From: Hirsutella rhossiliensis
Taxonomy: Eukaryota > Ascomycota > Sordariomycetes > Hypocreales > Ophiocordycipitaceae
Length of the DNA stretch: 64,000 nt
Direction: 5' to 3'
Assembly: GCF_020360975.1 (NCBI RefSeq)
Contig: NW_025408670.1
Coordinates: forward strand, 5,766,001-5,830,000
The position numbers and the translations under genes are program-made. The notes under the pieces were generated by a model, which was given only the letters and a program-made list of their open reading frames with translations, ran no database searches and had not been told where the DNA came from. Numbering within the stretch: position 1 is the stretch's first letter; every line of letters begins with the position of its first letter. Shown in pieces: positions 44,923 to 57,900 of the stretch.

Positions 44923-46748
44923 AAGTCTAGTATACCCTAACACCGGCACTCTCTATAATACTATCGCGTCGTTAAATATATTATATTATAACCGCGTTTT
45001 CTTATATATCTCTTACCCTATAATTATAAAATAAATACTATTTATATTAGTAATACCTTAGCTTTCTAAGTATACCGAAAACTAGCTCTATAAAGCACTT
45101 AAAGCTATTAAAAACGGGATACCTTAGCTTTATACTAGTTAAAAGTAAGGTATTTTAAGAGGGACCCTCTATATACGTCTTAAAGAGGCTCTGCCTATTA
45201 AAGAGGCAAAAGAGGTATATTAGAGGCTTAGCTAAGAGTAGGAAAAACACCTTACCGACTAGGTTCTTACCTAGGCCGCCCTTAGGCTACCTCTAACGTA
45301 TTATTAGGTTAAGGAATTTACCGGCTATATTATTAAGGCTAGCGGCGATACCTGTCTACTTAGGAAGTAATAGATTTCGGGCTTTTTAGCCCGGAACCTA
45401 GAGATTAGTACTATTAAAGGTAGATCTCTCGATTCTGCTCGCGTTAACGGCGCCTTTATAGCCTATATCGAGGAATAGTTTTAATTGCTTAAGCTGCCGG
45501 CTATATAGGCAATCCTACTAAAGTCCCGCTTTAATATAGACGAAATAGGTATCCTCGAGGGCCTTAGCTTTAATAGTCTAGTACTAGGGAGCTTAGAGAA
45601 GTAAGAGACTCTTAAAAAGCGGCTAGGATCGCGTTATTAGACTATAATAGTTAAATACGTCTCTATTATAGGCTAGGCCTTAACTCCCCTTATAATTTTT
45701 AAGGGTTAAGACCTTTAATACTAATAGTTCCCTAACGAACTTAATTTTCTATAAGATTAGGACTTTATTGCCTCCTTAAAGGGCTAGATAAGTAATACTA
45801 TTGCTATTTAATAGCTAAAGTAGGTTTTTATCCCTTAAATAAAGCACTATAAGTAGGGCAATACTCTTCTTATTATTAACGGCTATAGGAGTTATTAAAC
45901 TAATAATTTTATATATAAATACTTCTAGAATAGTATATATCTCCTTTTCCTACTATTATACTCCTTATATATCCTCTAACTACTCGATATCCTAGTTTTC
46001 TTGCCTATTAAGGCTATATACTAACGTTAACTTAAGAAAATCGTATCTTTCGACGATATAGCACTAATTAGTAAGGCTACCTTCCTTTATATCTACTATA
46101 AAGCCCGGTAGGCTAGCTTAACTAAAAAGAATATTAAGGGAGGTTAGCGCGGGTCTAGTTTATAGCTAATTAATATAGTAAAGCCCTTATTAAGCCGCTT
46201 TGTCTTACTATAGCCGTTAACGCCGTTAACGCTATTAAAAAGGAAACATATTAGCTCTTTAGCTAATAACGATGCCCTTAAAACGCCTAAACGATTATAA
46301 GAAGTTCGCCGCCTTATTATAGGGCTAGAAAATCGCGGTTAAGTTAACTATATAATCCGACTACTCTTTAGTAAAGTTAGCCGCGCCCTTAACAATTAAA
46401 ATTAGTAGCTTATAGCTACTTAGCTTCGAATATAATAGCTTAAGTATTAATTATATCGTTTACGGCCTCGAAAATAGAAAAAGGTTTTATAGGATCTTAA
46501 TAGCTGGTTCGTACGGATTAATTAAGTTATTAAGACGAGGCAGCGGCTCGAGCGTATCCTTAAGCTAGCTGCTATTACCGCAGCTAATTAAGACATAGAT
46601 TTTAAAGCTCTATATAGTAGCTAGCAGCTTAAATAGCTAGAAAACACTATAATTAACTATCGTAATATTAAAATACGGCTTTAATTACTATTAGAATATG
46701 CCTGCCTTAGTATTATAAAGAGTGCCGGTATTAGGGTATGCCGGACTT
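44923..46748 (+). mobile_element. Fot1/pogo-type DNA transposon, RIP-degraded
   Basis: 1,826 bp with 41-bp terminal inverted repeats (44923-44963 and 46708-46748) that differ only by transitions and share ACCGGCACTCT. It is flanked by TA on both sides (44921-44922 and 46749-46750). Length, TA target and coding content fit the fungal Fot1 branch of Tc1/mariner. It interrupts Copia-3 copy b. Confidence 0.9.
45050..46500 (+). pseudogene. Fot1/pogo transposase relic
   Basis: Plus-strand translation shows the DDE-type catalytic core: NIDEIGI with the first Asp near 45535, LLINGYRSY (second Asp turned to Asn) near 45875-45900, and IYLLFLLLYSLYIL followed by LLD with the third Asp near 45930-45995. 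An N-terminal helix-turn-helix DNA-binding region is expected at about 45100-45400. Stops of RIP type are frequent. Inactive. Confidence 0.85.
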
Positions 46749-46750
46749 TA

Positions 46751-48090
46751 GGTAAGCTAACTTATAGATAAATCTTTAGAGAAAGCCTTCTTAATATAAA
46801 GGAAGCCTTAGAAATCTTATAGAAATTCTATAGATACTCTTTATTATAAGGAATATAAAAAACCAGGGCATTTTTTAGTAAATTACTATAAATTATACCT
46901 AAATAAGGCTCCTACTTATTAGGTTTTAAATAAAGGAAAAAAGGATAATAGGACTTAAATTTCTAAGAAGAGAAAATCTTCTTCTTTATCTTCTTCTTCT
47001 AAGAAGAAATCCCCTTTTAGTAGTATTTCTACTACTAATAAAAAAAGGAAGGCTCGAATTATAGAGCTAGAGTCCGATTCGGGCGATAGTAATAAGGTCT
47101 TAAATATAGCTTTATAAGAAAATATAGACCTAGATATCGACCTTATAGACCTTTCTAGGGCTCCGACCCCTATATAAACGTCTAAGGATTTAAAGGTAAT
47201 TTTAACCTCTATAAATACCCCTATAGTAGAAGCTAATAAAGACTCTCTTTTAAGACCTTTAAAAGCCTTAATTCCTAGAATAAAGGAATTAGTTTTAAAG
47301 GTAAGAGAAGGAGGATTTCCTAGTTATAAGAATAAAAGGATATTTAATTTTATTTATAATACCGGAGCTACTAAGTATATAGTATTAAATAAGAATTTCC
47401 TTATTAACTATAAAGAAATTAAGTCTAAAGTTTACTAGGGAAAAGCTTCCTTTATACTAGTAAAAGGAAAGGGGGACTTAGTATTTAAGTTCCTATATAA
47501 TAGTAAAAGGTATATCCTTTAAGACTGCTTTTATATACCTAAATTAAGGGTAAATATACTATCCTAATCTTATTTTAATAATACCTATGCCTTAATAGGA
47601 GGAATTAAAGTCCTTTTATTAGATAATAAGGCTAAGGTCCCTACTAAAGGATTTCTTAGAAATAAATTATATTATATTCCTATAAAACCTTTATTAAAAA
47701 GCTAATTAATCCTTATTACGTCTTTAAAGGTAAATAATATAGATTTTTATACTTAGCACTTACGCTTAGGGTATATAAATAGTAGGGATATTTTAGAAAT
47801 ATTAAAAACATATAATAAGGATATAAAAATACCTTTATAAGAGGAAAATAAAATAAGATAATACGAAATATATATTAAAGCTAAAGCAACGAATAAGGTT
47901 AACAAATAACCTTCGTATAAGTCTTATACCTATTTAAAAAAAAATAGTATTAGATATTTAAGGGCTAATTAAAGTGCCTACTTATAATAAATATTACTAT
48001 TATATTTCTTTCCTAGACGTAGGAACCTAATATCTAGAAATATACCTTCTTCGAAGAAAAGGGAAAGCTTTAGATAGGTTCCTAGAATTG
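46751..48090 (+). pseudogene. Copia-3 copy b: zinc knuckle, protease, start of integrase
   Basis: A RIP-degraded frame. Nucleocapsid at about 46770-46890; the protease active site reads YNTGATKYIVL (from a DTGATKHIV-type motif) at about 47355-47390; the pre-integrase TRP/His...LGYINS block lies at 47750-47790 and the integrase core start at about 47930-48080 (LDVGT). The sequence leaves Copia-3 at about 48090. Sibling copy c is collinear up to about 47800. Confidence 0.7.
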
Positions 48091-48262
48091 TCTTTTATAA
48101 GCTCTTTCTATAGCAGTCTTCCTTAGCAGTCTTCTTCTTCGGCAGTCTCTTCTTTCGGCAATCTTCGATAATTTCCTCGGCAGCGCCTCTAGCACGGCAG
48201 ACTTCTTCGTCTAGCACGGCAGCTTCCTTTGATTTTATTCCTTCCGGCACGATCAGATGGTC

Positions 48263-48356
48263 CTAACGGCTCCTTCGGCACCAATAGCCCGGACTAATAG
48301 CTCCCTTTAGCACCAACGGCCTAGACCAACGGCTCCCCTTGGCACCTATTCTAACT
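48263..48356. repeat. About three tandem copies of a 31-bp unit
   Basis: Units start near 48263, 48294 and 48326, each with CTAACGGCTCC-like and GGCACCAA-like cores that diverge by transitions. Confidence 0.6.
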
Positions 48357-48433
48357 ATTAGATTACGCACCTAGAGACTGCAGGCACTTCTCTTTTGCCT
48401 TGATTCCCCCTTTTTAGCAGATTTCCCGGCAGA

Positions 48434-48590
48434 TGTGCCGACAGACAACCTTTTCCTTCCCGGCAGACGATTTCTTCCTTGGCAGACGGTGCCGACAGAT
48501 AACCTTTCCCGTCCTAGTAGACGATTTCTTCCTTAGCAGACGTTCCGGCAGACAACCTTTTCCGTCCCGGCAGGCGATTTCCCCGGTAGA
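48434..48590. repeat. About three tandem copies of a 50-54-bp unit
   Basis: Units start near 48434, 48487 and 48541. Each contains a GCCGACAGA/CAACCTTTTCC-like half and a CAGACGATTTCTTCC-like half. Confidence 0.65.
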
Positions 48591-50050
48591 CTTCCTTTGC
48601 AATAGACGACTTTTTTAGCATACGACTTCCGTGATAGACGACCTTTCCGATAGTAATAATAGCATACGTAAGAGATCCTTCCTTCCGCCCTTCCCGGCAC
48701 GGTCCGTAGCAGCCGACGCGGTAGGCACCTTTAAGCAGTCTTAACGAAAGTATAAAAAATCCCCCCTTTTTAAAATACCTAAAATAAATAAGATAAGAAT
48801 AGTAATCTCCGGTATTCTCCTCCTAGGCATAGGTATTTGCCTAGGTAAAGCTAGCTAGACGTAAAAGTCGCTAGGGGAAAAGAGGGTATGATTTTTAAAT
48901 TTTAAATGATTTTACTAGGTATTTCTTTAGGGACTTTTTCCCCCTTTTCCTTTAAGATTTCTTTCCTCTGCCTTCCTCGTTAGCTTCTTCTTTCCTTTAC
49001 CTATAAGGATCTCTTTTTCTTCTTTTATTGCTATTTCTTACCGTTGGTCACTAGTTAGCTTATTAGCCCGTTGCTTAGTCTATCCCTTAGTCTCTCGTTG
49101 GCCTATTCCTTGGCCCGTTGCTTGGTCTATTCCTTGGTCTCCCGTTAGGCTATTTCTTGCCTGCTTGCCTGCTCGGCTGCTTGCCTGCTTGTCTGTTTCT
49201 TTATTCCTTGGCTATTGCCTGCCTGCTTGCTTACCTAGCAAACGAGGGCGTCTATTCTTTATTATAGAGGAGTTTAACGGGGGCATCTATACCCTAAGAG
49301 TCTTTAACAGGGTCCTTAGCAGGGTCCTTAGTAGGATCCTTAGTAGAGTCTATAGCTAGCCCTCTTCTTAATTAGATGATCCCTTGGCCCCTATTAAGTC
49401 TAGGGAAGAAGGAGGGAAAATTCGGTCTATAAAAGAGGTCTCTTTTCCTCCTTAGCTAGCAGATAGCATCTTCTTCTATTAGCATTATCTTCTTTATAAT
49501 CTTTTTCTATTTCCTCTTCTACTAATATACCTTTTTAGCCCTCTTTGCTTTTGCCTTGCCTTGCCTAGTACTTTCTCTTTTCCTTCGTTCCCCTTAGACC
49601 CCCTCGTCCTTCGGTATCTAGCTACTACTATTACCGTTAGCGTTAAGTATATCTTTAGGTATATACCGTAGCTACCGTTAAAATACCTATAGATAAAATA
49701 AGATACTATTTACTATATAATAATCAACTATCTATTAATAGTAAAGGTAAGGGAGTCCCTCTTAATATAAGCCTTTAAAGGAAAAAGAAAGCGGCGCTGC
49801 TAGCGTAATAGTTCCTTTACTTAGGTAAGCTCCGCTATTTTAACTTAGCTTAAAGGCTATATATAGATATACCGGATAATAGGACTAAGGTCGCGCTAGA
49901 AATAAAGCGGCCCTAACTAAAACTACCTTAGCTAACTACTTCCCTTATTAAAGCGATCTAGGAAGGGAAAGGACTTATAATAATAAGACTATAGTATTAA
50001 ATAAACTAAACCTAAACTAAGCGTAAACCTTACCGCTTAAACTATAGACC

Positions 50051-50618
50051 TATAAGGAACGGTGCTCCTACTATAAATAAAGTAGCTATAATATACTCTC
50101 CCGATTATATAAGCTAATAAGTAGTATATTAATTATAGATAAAATCCTATCTTATAGAGTAAGAATCGCTCGCTTTTTTATATGTTATTATATATTAAAC
50201 GGGGTGCCGGTTATCGTATAATCGGGAATCGAAGGAATAGAGCTAGCTTAGAATACTAGCTAAGACCTCTTAAGAATACCGGCATAACTAACCTCCTTTA
50301 AACACGAATATTAGTAGAACTAAGATATTTCTAGATATACTCGAGGTATTACGGAATTCCTTAGTCTTAGGGCTATATAGTAGCCTAAATCTAGTCTTAA
50401 AAGGTTCTTCCGTTTAGCTATAATTATCTATATAAGATAGTATATCTACTAGTAGATAGAGATAGAATTATTAACTTTAATACCTCTTTTATATACTAAT
50501 ATACTACTAGTAAATTCCGTTGAAAATCCTACCTTATACTCCTTCTTCCCCTTTATTATATAGTCTTATATAATTCCTAAATTTCTAAAAATTCTGCTTT
50601 TGCTTATATACCTTAAGA
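50051..50618 (+). repeat. LTR3, Copia-3 copy c (568 bp)
   Basis: Starts TATAAGGAACGG and ends ATATACCTTAAGA. Confidence 0.8.
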
Positions 50619-52386
50619 GGTTATAAGCCCGGCTTACTCCTTTTAAGCTAGGAAATTAACTTATTCCTTTAAAATTCCTCGTCGAAATACCCGATTAAAA
50701 TTCCTTTTAAAATTCCCCCTAACTTCTTCTACCTTCCTACGCTCTTAAACTCCCGTCTAGACTTCTCGATCCTTACGAACGAAATAATACCGAATTTATA
50801 TAAAATAGGTAGATAGAAAGAATACGAATTTACTAGACTTAAGGGAAATTTAAATTATACCTTATAGACTATAAGGATAGAAGCTATCCTTATAAAAGAA
50901 AAGCTTATTACTACTCTAAAGTAAGTAAATTATATATAGACTATAGAGGCTTTATCTATAATATTCCTTTAAGTTAAAGATAGTCCCTTAATATAAATTC
51001 GGTATCTAAAAAATACTAAAGAAGCGTAGGATAAGCTTAAAAGGCTATATAATCCGTCGAACCTTTCGTTAAATTATCTACTTATTAAGCAGCTCTTTAA
51101 TCTTAGTCCCTCGGACTTTAATTTAAAGAAATACCTTTAGAAGGTAAAGGAAATCTATAAGGATTTAAAATCCTATAATATAGAAATTCTAGAAGTTATT
51201 CTTATAGTATAGATTCTTAATTGCCTTAATAAGGAGTTTAGAAGCTATATTATAAATATTATATAGAGCCTTAGGTATAATTTTATAGCGTTTACCCTCG
51301 AAACCCTTATAGCTAGTCTTTTAAACGAAGCTAAAAGAATAAAAGATATAGATAAATTATCGGAGAAAGCCTTCTTAATATAAAGGAAGCCTTAGAAATT
51401 CTATAGAAATTCTATAGATACTCCTTATTATAACGAATATAAAAAACTAAGGCATTTTATAGTAAATTGCTATAAATTATACCTAAATAAGGCTCCTACT
51501 TATTAGGTTTTAAATAAAGGAAAAAAGGACGATAGGACTCGAATTTCTAAGAAGAGAAAATCTTTTTCTTCTTCTTCTTTTAAGAAGAAATCCCCTTTTA
51601 ATAGTATTTCTACTACTAATAAAAGAAAGAAGGCTTAAATTACTAAGCTAGAGTCCGATTTAGACGATAGTAATAAGGTCTTAAATATAGCTTTATAAGA
51701 AGAAAATATAGACTTAGATATCGACCTTATAGACCTATCTAAGGCTCTAACCCTTATATATATATCTAATAATTTAGAGGTAATTTTAACTTTTATAAAT
51801 ACCCCTATAGTAAAAGCTAATAAAGACTTTCTTTTAAGACTTTTAAAAGCCTTAATTCTAAGAATAAAGGAATTAGTCTTAAAGGTAAGAAAAGGAGGAT
51901 TTCTTAGTTATAAAAATAAAAGGATCTTTAATTTTATTTATAATACTAAAGCTACTAAGTATATAGTATTAAATAAGAATTTCCTTATTAACTATAAAAA
52001 AATTAAGTCTAAAGTTTACTAGGGAAAATCTTCCTTTATATTAGTAAAAGGAAAGGGGGATTTAGTATTTAAGTTCTTATATAATAGTAAAAGGTATATC
52101 CTTTAAGACTACTTTTATATACTTAATTTAAAGGTAAATATACTATCCTAATCTTATTTTAATAATACCTATGCCTTAATAAAAGGAAATAAAGTCCTTT
52201 TATTAAATAATAAGGCTAAGGTTCTTACTAAAGGATTTCTTAGAAATAAATTATATTATATTCTTATAAAACCTTTATTAGAAAGCTAATTAATCCTTAT
52301 TATGTCTTTATAGGTAAATAATATAGATTATTATACTTAGTACTTATGCTTAAGGTATATAAATAGTAGGGCTATTTTAGAAATAT
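50051..52386 (+). mobile_element. Copia-3 copy c: LTR3, gag, protease, truncated
   Basis: LTR3 (50051-50618) is followed by primer site GGTTATAAGCCC, gag (50640-51500), the protease motif YNTKATKYIVL near 51950, and a pre-integrase block near 52340. It stops at 52386 where the R1 simple-repeat tail begins. This uninterrupted gag gives the reference for the breakpoints in copy b. RIP-degraded. Confidence 0.8.
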
Positions 52387-52521
52387 TATTATTATTATTA
52401 ATTATTATTATTAAGATTATAGTAAGGACCTAGCTAGAGGTATTTAAAACTTCAATAGTAAATAGGAGGGAAAAACTAAAGTACCTAAGGGAAAACCCTC
52501 CCCTCTTTTAATATAGGTCTA

Positions 52522-53012
52522 TATAACGACCGGTATTATTCCTAAGGGATAAACCTATTAAGGGGTTTATATTAGTAAATATAATAGGGCGTAGTCTAAG
52601 TAATAATAAGTATATTACGTTAGTAATAAGTTAGAGGTTATAGACTATAGACTATAACTAGGTAATTAAGTAATTAGAATTAAAGATAAAATCGTAATAA
52701 AGATCGTAATAATTATAATATATTAAAAGCTATCGAGCTATCTATTTAAAAGAGTAAAAGTAAGTAGCTATATATACCTATAGAGACTATCCTTAGATTA
52801 TAGTCCTAGCTATAATCCCCTTTATAGCTTACTATGGCTTACTTATAAGCTATACTCCTAAGTAGTAATCTATTTTTATAAGGCTTACTTAGCTTATGTA
52901 TACTTTAGGTAAGCTAAGCTTAAGTAACTTTTTATCCTAACTATTATTCTAAGCCGCCTTATTATATAAACGTAGCCGGCTCTCTTATAGCCCGCTAACT
53001 ATAGTTATAATA
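52522..53012 (-). repeat. Gypsy E 3' LTR (491 bp)
   Basis: Same length as its partner at 59899-60389; differences are transitions. Confidence 0.9.
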
Positions 53013-53089
53013 TAATATCTCCCCTCCTTTTAGTCTTATCTATAAGACCTATTACTACCTTAGCCGCCGTATATAAATATACCTTTATC

Positions 53090-53890
53090 GCGCGTATATA
53101 TATTCCTTATTTATCCTTTCTATCCCTTAGGATATACTATTAATAGTATATCTAGTCGCGTATTAAAGGATCGTTCTTATAAGACCCTTAAGCGTATTTA
53201 TTTAGCTAAATCTATTAATTATCTTAGTTTTAACGTTATATTATATTCTTTTTATTCGTCGCGCGGCTTCCGCTATAAAATACTAGAGAAATCTTCTAAG
53301 TATACTAAATATATATAGTAGGGTCGTTCTTATAATACATTAAGTATAGCGATTAGCTTCTATAGGTAACTTCGTTATCTTACTTATTATTTATAACTAA
53401 TATATTTCCTAGTATCTTAAATAAATCTAAAGTCCGATTAATTAGATAAAGAAGAAGAAATTACTAAGGAGCGAATATTAAAAGCTTAAGCTAACCTAAA
53501 CGAGGCCTTAGCTCGTTTAGCGCGGCTTTACTATTAAAAGCGCTAGCTAAAGATAAAGGGTACTAAGATAATCTATTAATGCCTTTATTTCTTAGATAAC
53601 CTTAATAAGGCTAAGCGCTAAGAATCTAAAGCGGTGGTCGATATTTAGTTTATAGGTAGATTTAATATAATTAATTAAAATACTATTAGTTTATTAAGCG
53701 ATTTTATAATACCTAAGGTAGATTTTACTAGTAAAACGATCGAAGTAGAGAACTATAGTAGGTTAAGTACTTAAGTAGTTCCTAGGTATTTTCTTTTAGT
53801 TTATATCCCTTTTACTTAACTAGGTATTCTTATTACTAACCTTATTTTCTTATATTTAGTATTTATTTAGCTTTATATTCCTAGTTATTA
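53090..53890 (+). pseudogene. Antisense frame in Gypsy E: zinc-finger/coiled-coil type protein relic
   Basis: On the plus strand, opposite to pol and next to the 3' LTR, a frame reads a Cys-type cluster (SRGFRYKIL with Cys lost, about 53243-53280) followed about 90 codons later by a coiled-coil-like segment (KKKKL, then LARL and KG.KMI near 53440-53575) and an acidic tail. Short proteins with a Cys cluster and an ARLRRQKR-type coiled coil are common in fungal retroelement neighbourhoods. The identification is by resemblance only. Confidence 0.4.
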
Positions 53891-53999
53891 TTAACTTTAA
53901 TTTTATCCTATAATTTAGCGTTTTATAGTACTAGTTTTAATAATAAGATATAAAATATTAGGTATATCTATATTATTGTTAGTAGTAAAAGTTTATAGT

Positions 54000-56900
54000 T
54001 AACTTTTAAAATAGTTTTCTTAACCTTAAATAGTCTAAGTTTCTTAAAATCTAATTTATTACTTAGTTATTTTATTTTAATATTTTATTATACGAGGTAA
54101 ACTATATCTCCCTCTTAAAAGATTAGTCCTTATAATCTTTTCCGATTATAGTAAGTAGATATTCGTTTTCTAATAAATTAAAGTTCTTATTATATTTCTT
54201 TATATAATTTTTATAGCTTATTTATATATAATATTGCTCGTTTTACTTATAGTCTTTATTAAGTAACCTTAAATACTTCTAGGTTATATTTATAATTAGC
54301 GTATATTAATAAGAGCTTAGTTATTTCTATAACTAAGCTATTATAAGCTAGTTATACTATTAATAGCTATTTAACTTAATTATTTTATTTATAGTTAATA
54401 TAGTATCGTAAATATTATTTAAGCGTTTAGTTAAGTCGTTCTATTTATCTATTTATTTATAGGTAATAAGCTATACTAAGCTTATATTTCGTCCTTAATT
54501 ATACTATAAGAGCTTATTAAAATTTAGCTATAAATATACTTCTTTTATTAAAAATAATCTTATTTAATAGTCTATAATTACTAATAATTATTTATAGGAA
54601 TATATATACTAGCTCTTTTATATTACTTACTTCTTTATATAGTAAAAAGTATTTATAATTTATTAATCTATTAGTAATAACGAATATACTATTATACTTA
54701 ACGTTAGTTATAAGTTCTTTTAACGGTAGTAGCTTTATAATATAATTAAAAGCTATTAAATCCTATAGTTTCTCTAGTACTAGTAGCGGTTATAATTCTC
54801 TATATAGTTTATATTATTTAGCTTTACTTTATATATAAAGTTTATATTTTTAAATAACTTATTATATTACTTCCTTAAGATATAAGAAGTTAAATTATCG
54901 TTTAATCTATTTTATTATTCTTTAGATTCCTTAGTATCTATATACTAGATATTTATATATATCTTATATAACTTTATCTTATAATACTAGTAGTATCTAG
55001 ATTTTATTCTTATATATTAGAACTTTTAAATATTCTATATTATATCCCTTTAGTACTTTATATTCTTTTATTTATTTTAGGATCTTTTAGTATATTAAGT
55101 TATTAGGTTATACTTTAAATATTATATTTAGCTATTATTATTAGTAGTTTCCGTTTTCGTTAATTTCTAAGAGCTATTCTTTTAGTATAAGTGCTTTTAT
55201 AATATAGTTACTTTATTAACTAAGGGTATTAGCTTAACTATTTTCTATTCCTTTTTTATAGATTATTTTATAGTTAAATTTTAATAGATATTTAGCTTAT
55301 TAGATCTATTATCTATTTAACTATTTTATTATTATAAAGTATAAGATATTTTTATAATCTATATAAACCTTAACTTTATATTTACTTTTAAGAAAGTAGT
55401 ATTAAAATTCCTTAAAAGCTTAAATAATTATAAGGAATTCTTTATTATAAATAACGTAATTAAGTTCTATACTATATAGCTTTTTTAAGTAGAATATAAT
55501 TAGTTATAGTCTTCTTTTATTATCCTTTTATTTAATTTATACTCTTAAAGTAAAGTCTAATATATTAGTTTTAAGTTTAATTTATTATTTTAGATTAATA
55601 GTAGTTAAGACTAGTTCTTATATAATTATAGTCTTAATATATTCGAAAGCTTTATTAGCTTTATCGTCCTATATAAATTCTTTTTCTTTCTTTATTAAGT
55701 TATATAGTAGTACTATAATCTTTCTAAAATCTTTAATAAATCGTTAGTAGTAATTTATAAATCCTAGGAAACTTTATATATCTTTAACGTTCTTTAATAT
55801 TAGCTATTCTTTAATTAAGTTAATCTTATCTTATTATATTTATATCTCTCTTAGTAAGATCGTATATCTAAGGAAGTCTACTTTTTATATATAAAACTTA
55901 CTTTTCTTTAGTTTAACTAGTAACTTTATATTTTAAAGTATATAGAGTACCTTATAAACGTATTCCTTATATTTTTCTAGGGTATCTAAGAAGATTAAGA
56001 TATTATCTAGGTATACTACTATAAAGATATCTAAGTATTTATATAAGATATTATTAATTATCTATTAGAAGGTAGCTAGTATATTTATAAGTTTAAATAG
56101 TATTATTAGATATTTAAATAGTCTGAATTTTATTTTAAAGGCTATTATCTATTTATATCCCTTTTTTATATATATTAAGTTATAGGCGCCTTTAAGATCG
56201 AGGGCTATAAACTATTTTTTACTATATAATCGATCTTATAGTTTTAATATAAGCGGTAATAGTATTTAGTCCTTTATTATAATATTATTTAAGCGTTTAT
56301 AGTCGATAACTAGTTATAGCTTACTATTTTTCTTTAAAATAAATATAACTAGGTAGCCTACTTTAAATATAAACGTTTATATATATCCCTTTTATAGATT
56401 CTTATTAAGGTAGTCGCGTAGTATTTATAATTACTTTTTGTTTAAGTTATAGATTTTATAGAACCTTAGCGTTATTCTATCCTTAAGATAAATTTCGTAG
56501 TCCTATTAGCTATATTTAAGTAACCTTATCTTAAGTTCTTCCTTAAGGAGTTTATTATATTTTTAGTATTCTTAAAGGATATTCTTTATTTTATCTTATA
56601 GGCTTTATTCTTTCTTTTAAGAGCTAGTTTCTCTTAACTTAAGCTCTTAGTTAATTTATTTAAGGTCTATCTTTAAAGTAGTAATAACTCTTTAAATCTT
56701 TATATTATATCCTTTATTCTATTTATATTAAATACTAGGTTATATAGCTATATTAGTTAGTATATAGGTCTTATTAGTTAATTTTATTATATCCGCTAGT
56801 TTAGTTATTATTTTTATTTATATCGCTAAAGCCTATAATAATTTACTTTAATAGTTATCTCTTTTATCTTATTTAATAGCTAAATTATTATAAAATTTTA

Positions 56901-57900
56901 CTTTCTCTTAAATCTATTAGTCTTAGAAACTTATATCTTTATTTTAACGTAACTAGCTAGTTTTCTAGTTAATTAATAGGTTACTCTCCTATAGCTATAA
57001 AAGTCTTAATATAAGGTTATATTCTTTAATATCTATAATATTAAAGTTAACTTATTTATTATAGCCTTAAATATTAATATTAAGGTAATTAATCTCTATA
57101 TTAATAATTCTATTATTATAGTTAAAGGCCTCTCCTTTAATATTTATAAGTTTATATAGATCTATCTTATATCTTTATATAAGTTAGTAATAATTAATAA
57201 CTTTAAGTAAAACGTAATTACTTATCGCGCTATAGTCTAAAAGTATATATATATAATATCCCGTAATTTAAATATTTAATACTATTTAGTTACTATAGCT
57301 TACTATTACTATATATAGGGTCCTTAGATTTTATTATATTATACTAGTCTATAGCCCTTTTATAGATAGTATACCTCGATTTTTACTTAGTCCTTATTTA
57401 TTTTATTTAGGTATTTTTCTTTAACTTACTATTAATATTATTTCTTTATATTTTCGTTATATAGTATTATATTAAGGCTTAAGAGACTAATTTCTTATAG
57501 CTAATTAAAGATTTCTTATTTCTTAATACTATATTATTAATATTATACTACTTTATAATTAATTATATACTATACTTTATAATTCTATTTACTTTTATAC
57601 TAAAAGTTAAGTTTTCGTTTAGCGTCTTTCTATTTTTTATATAGTATTTCTATATTAATTTTTCCTTAGTTAAATATAGCTTATAGCCTTTATATATATT
57701 ACTAATAATCTTTTAATATACCGTTATATTATTTATACTATACTTATACTTTTTATATTTATAAACTCTATAGTTTAAGTATATATATTTATTATAATCT
57801 TCTTTATTATATTTAACTTATTATATAAGTCTTTAAAAGATTAAGGGTTTAAATACCTTAAAGTAAGTAGCGTTATACTATTCTTTTATTTTAGCGTATT
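54000..57900 (-). pseudogene. Gypsy E pol relic: RT, RNase H, integrase
   Basis: The minus-strand RT motif reads VVYLDNILIF (from YLDDILIF, one Asp turned to Asn) at about 55993-56030, with VDYKRLN-like sequence near 56290. The RNase H end with VYIDYKNILYF and the following NR.QI.WAKYL block lies at about 55280-55375. Integrase lies to its left at about 54200-54950, read less clearly. The protease is expected to the right. It made the cDNA and inserted it; RIP stops make it inactive. Confidence 0.75.

Larger units (their letters stand above)
37413..48090 (+). mobile_element. Copia-3 copy b, interrupted twice
   Basis: LTR3 (37413-37980), primer site GGTTATAAGCC, then gag (37981-38643). It is broken by the Copia-2/TRIM composite, resumes at 44839, is broken by Fot1 (44923-46748) and resumes at 46751. 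It is lost near 48090 in the first part of integrase. Removing both insertions restores collinearity with copy c (50051-52386), which confirms the breakpoints. Confidence 0.8.
48091..50050. other. Anonymous region with tandem repeats
   Basis: Partly un-RIPed, pyrimidine-rich on the plus strand. It includes two tandem arrays (48263-48356, 48434-48590) and CCTG/CTTG-rich low complexity at 49080-49230. From 49640 to 50050 it is RIP-degraded. No protein or transposon motif is recognised; frames on both strands here follow the repeats. Confidence 0.5.

Noticed and set aside
48263..48590. CRISPR-like array
   Set aside because: Repeats are contiguous and imperfect with no unique spacers, in a eukaryotic context.
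48414..48618. Overlapping frames on both strands
   Set aside because: They follow the tandem repeat, whose unit length preserves open frames by chance.
49165..49359. 64-aa plus-strand frame
   Set aside because: Low-complexity CCTG/CTTG sequence; no gene signals.
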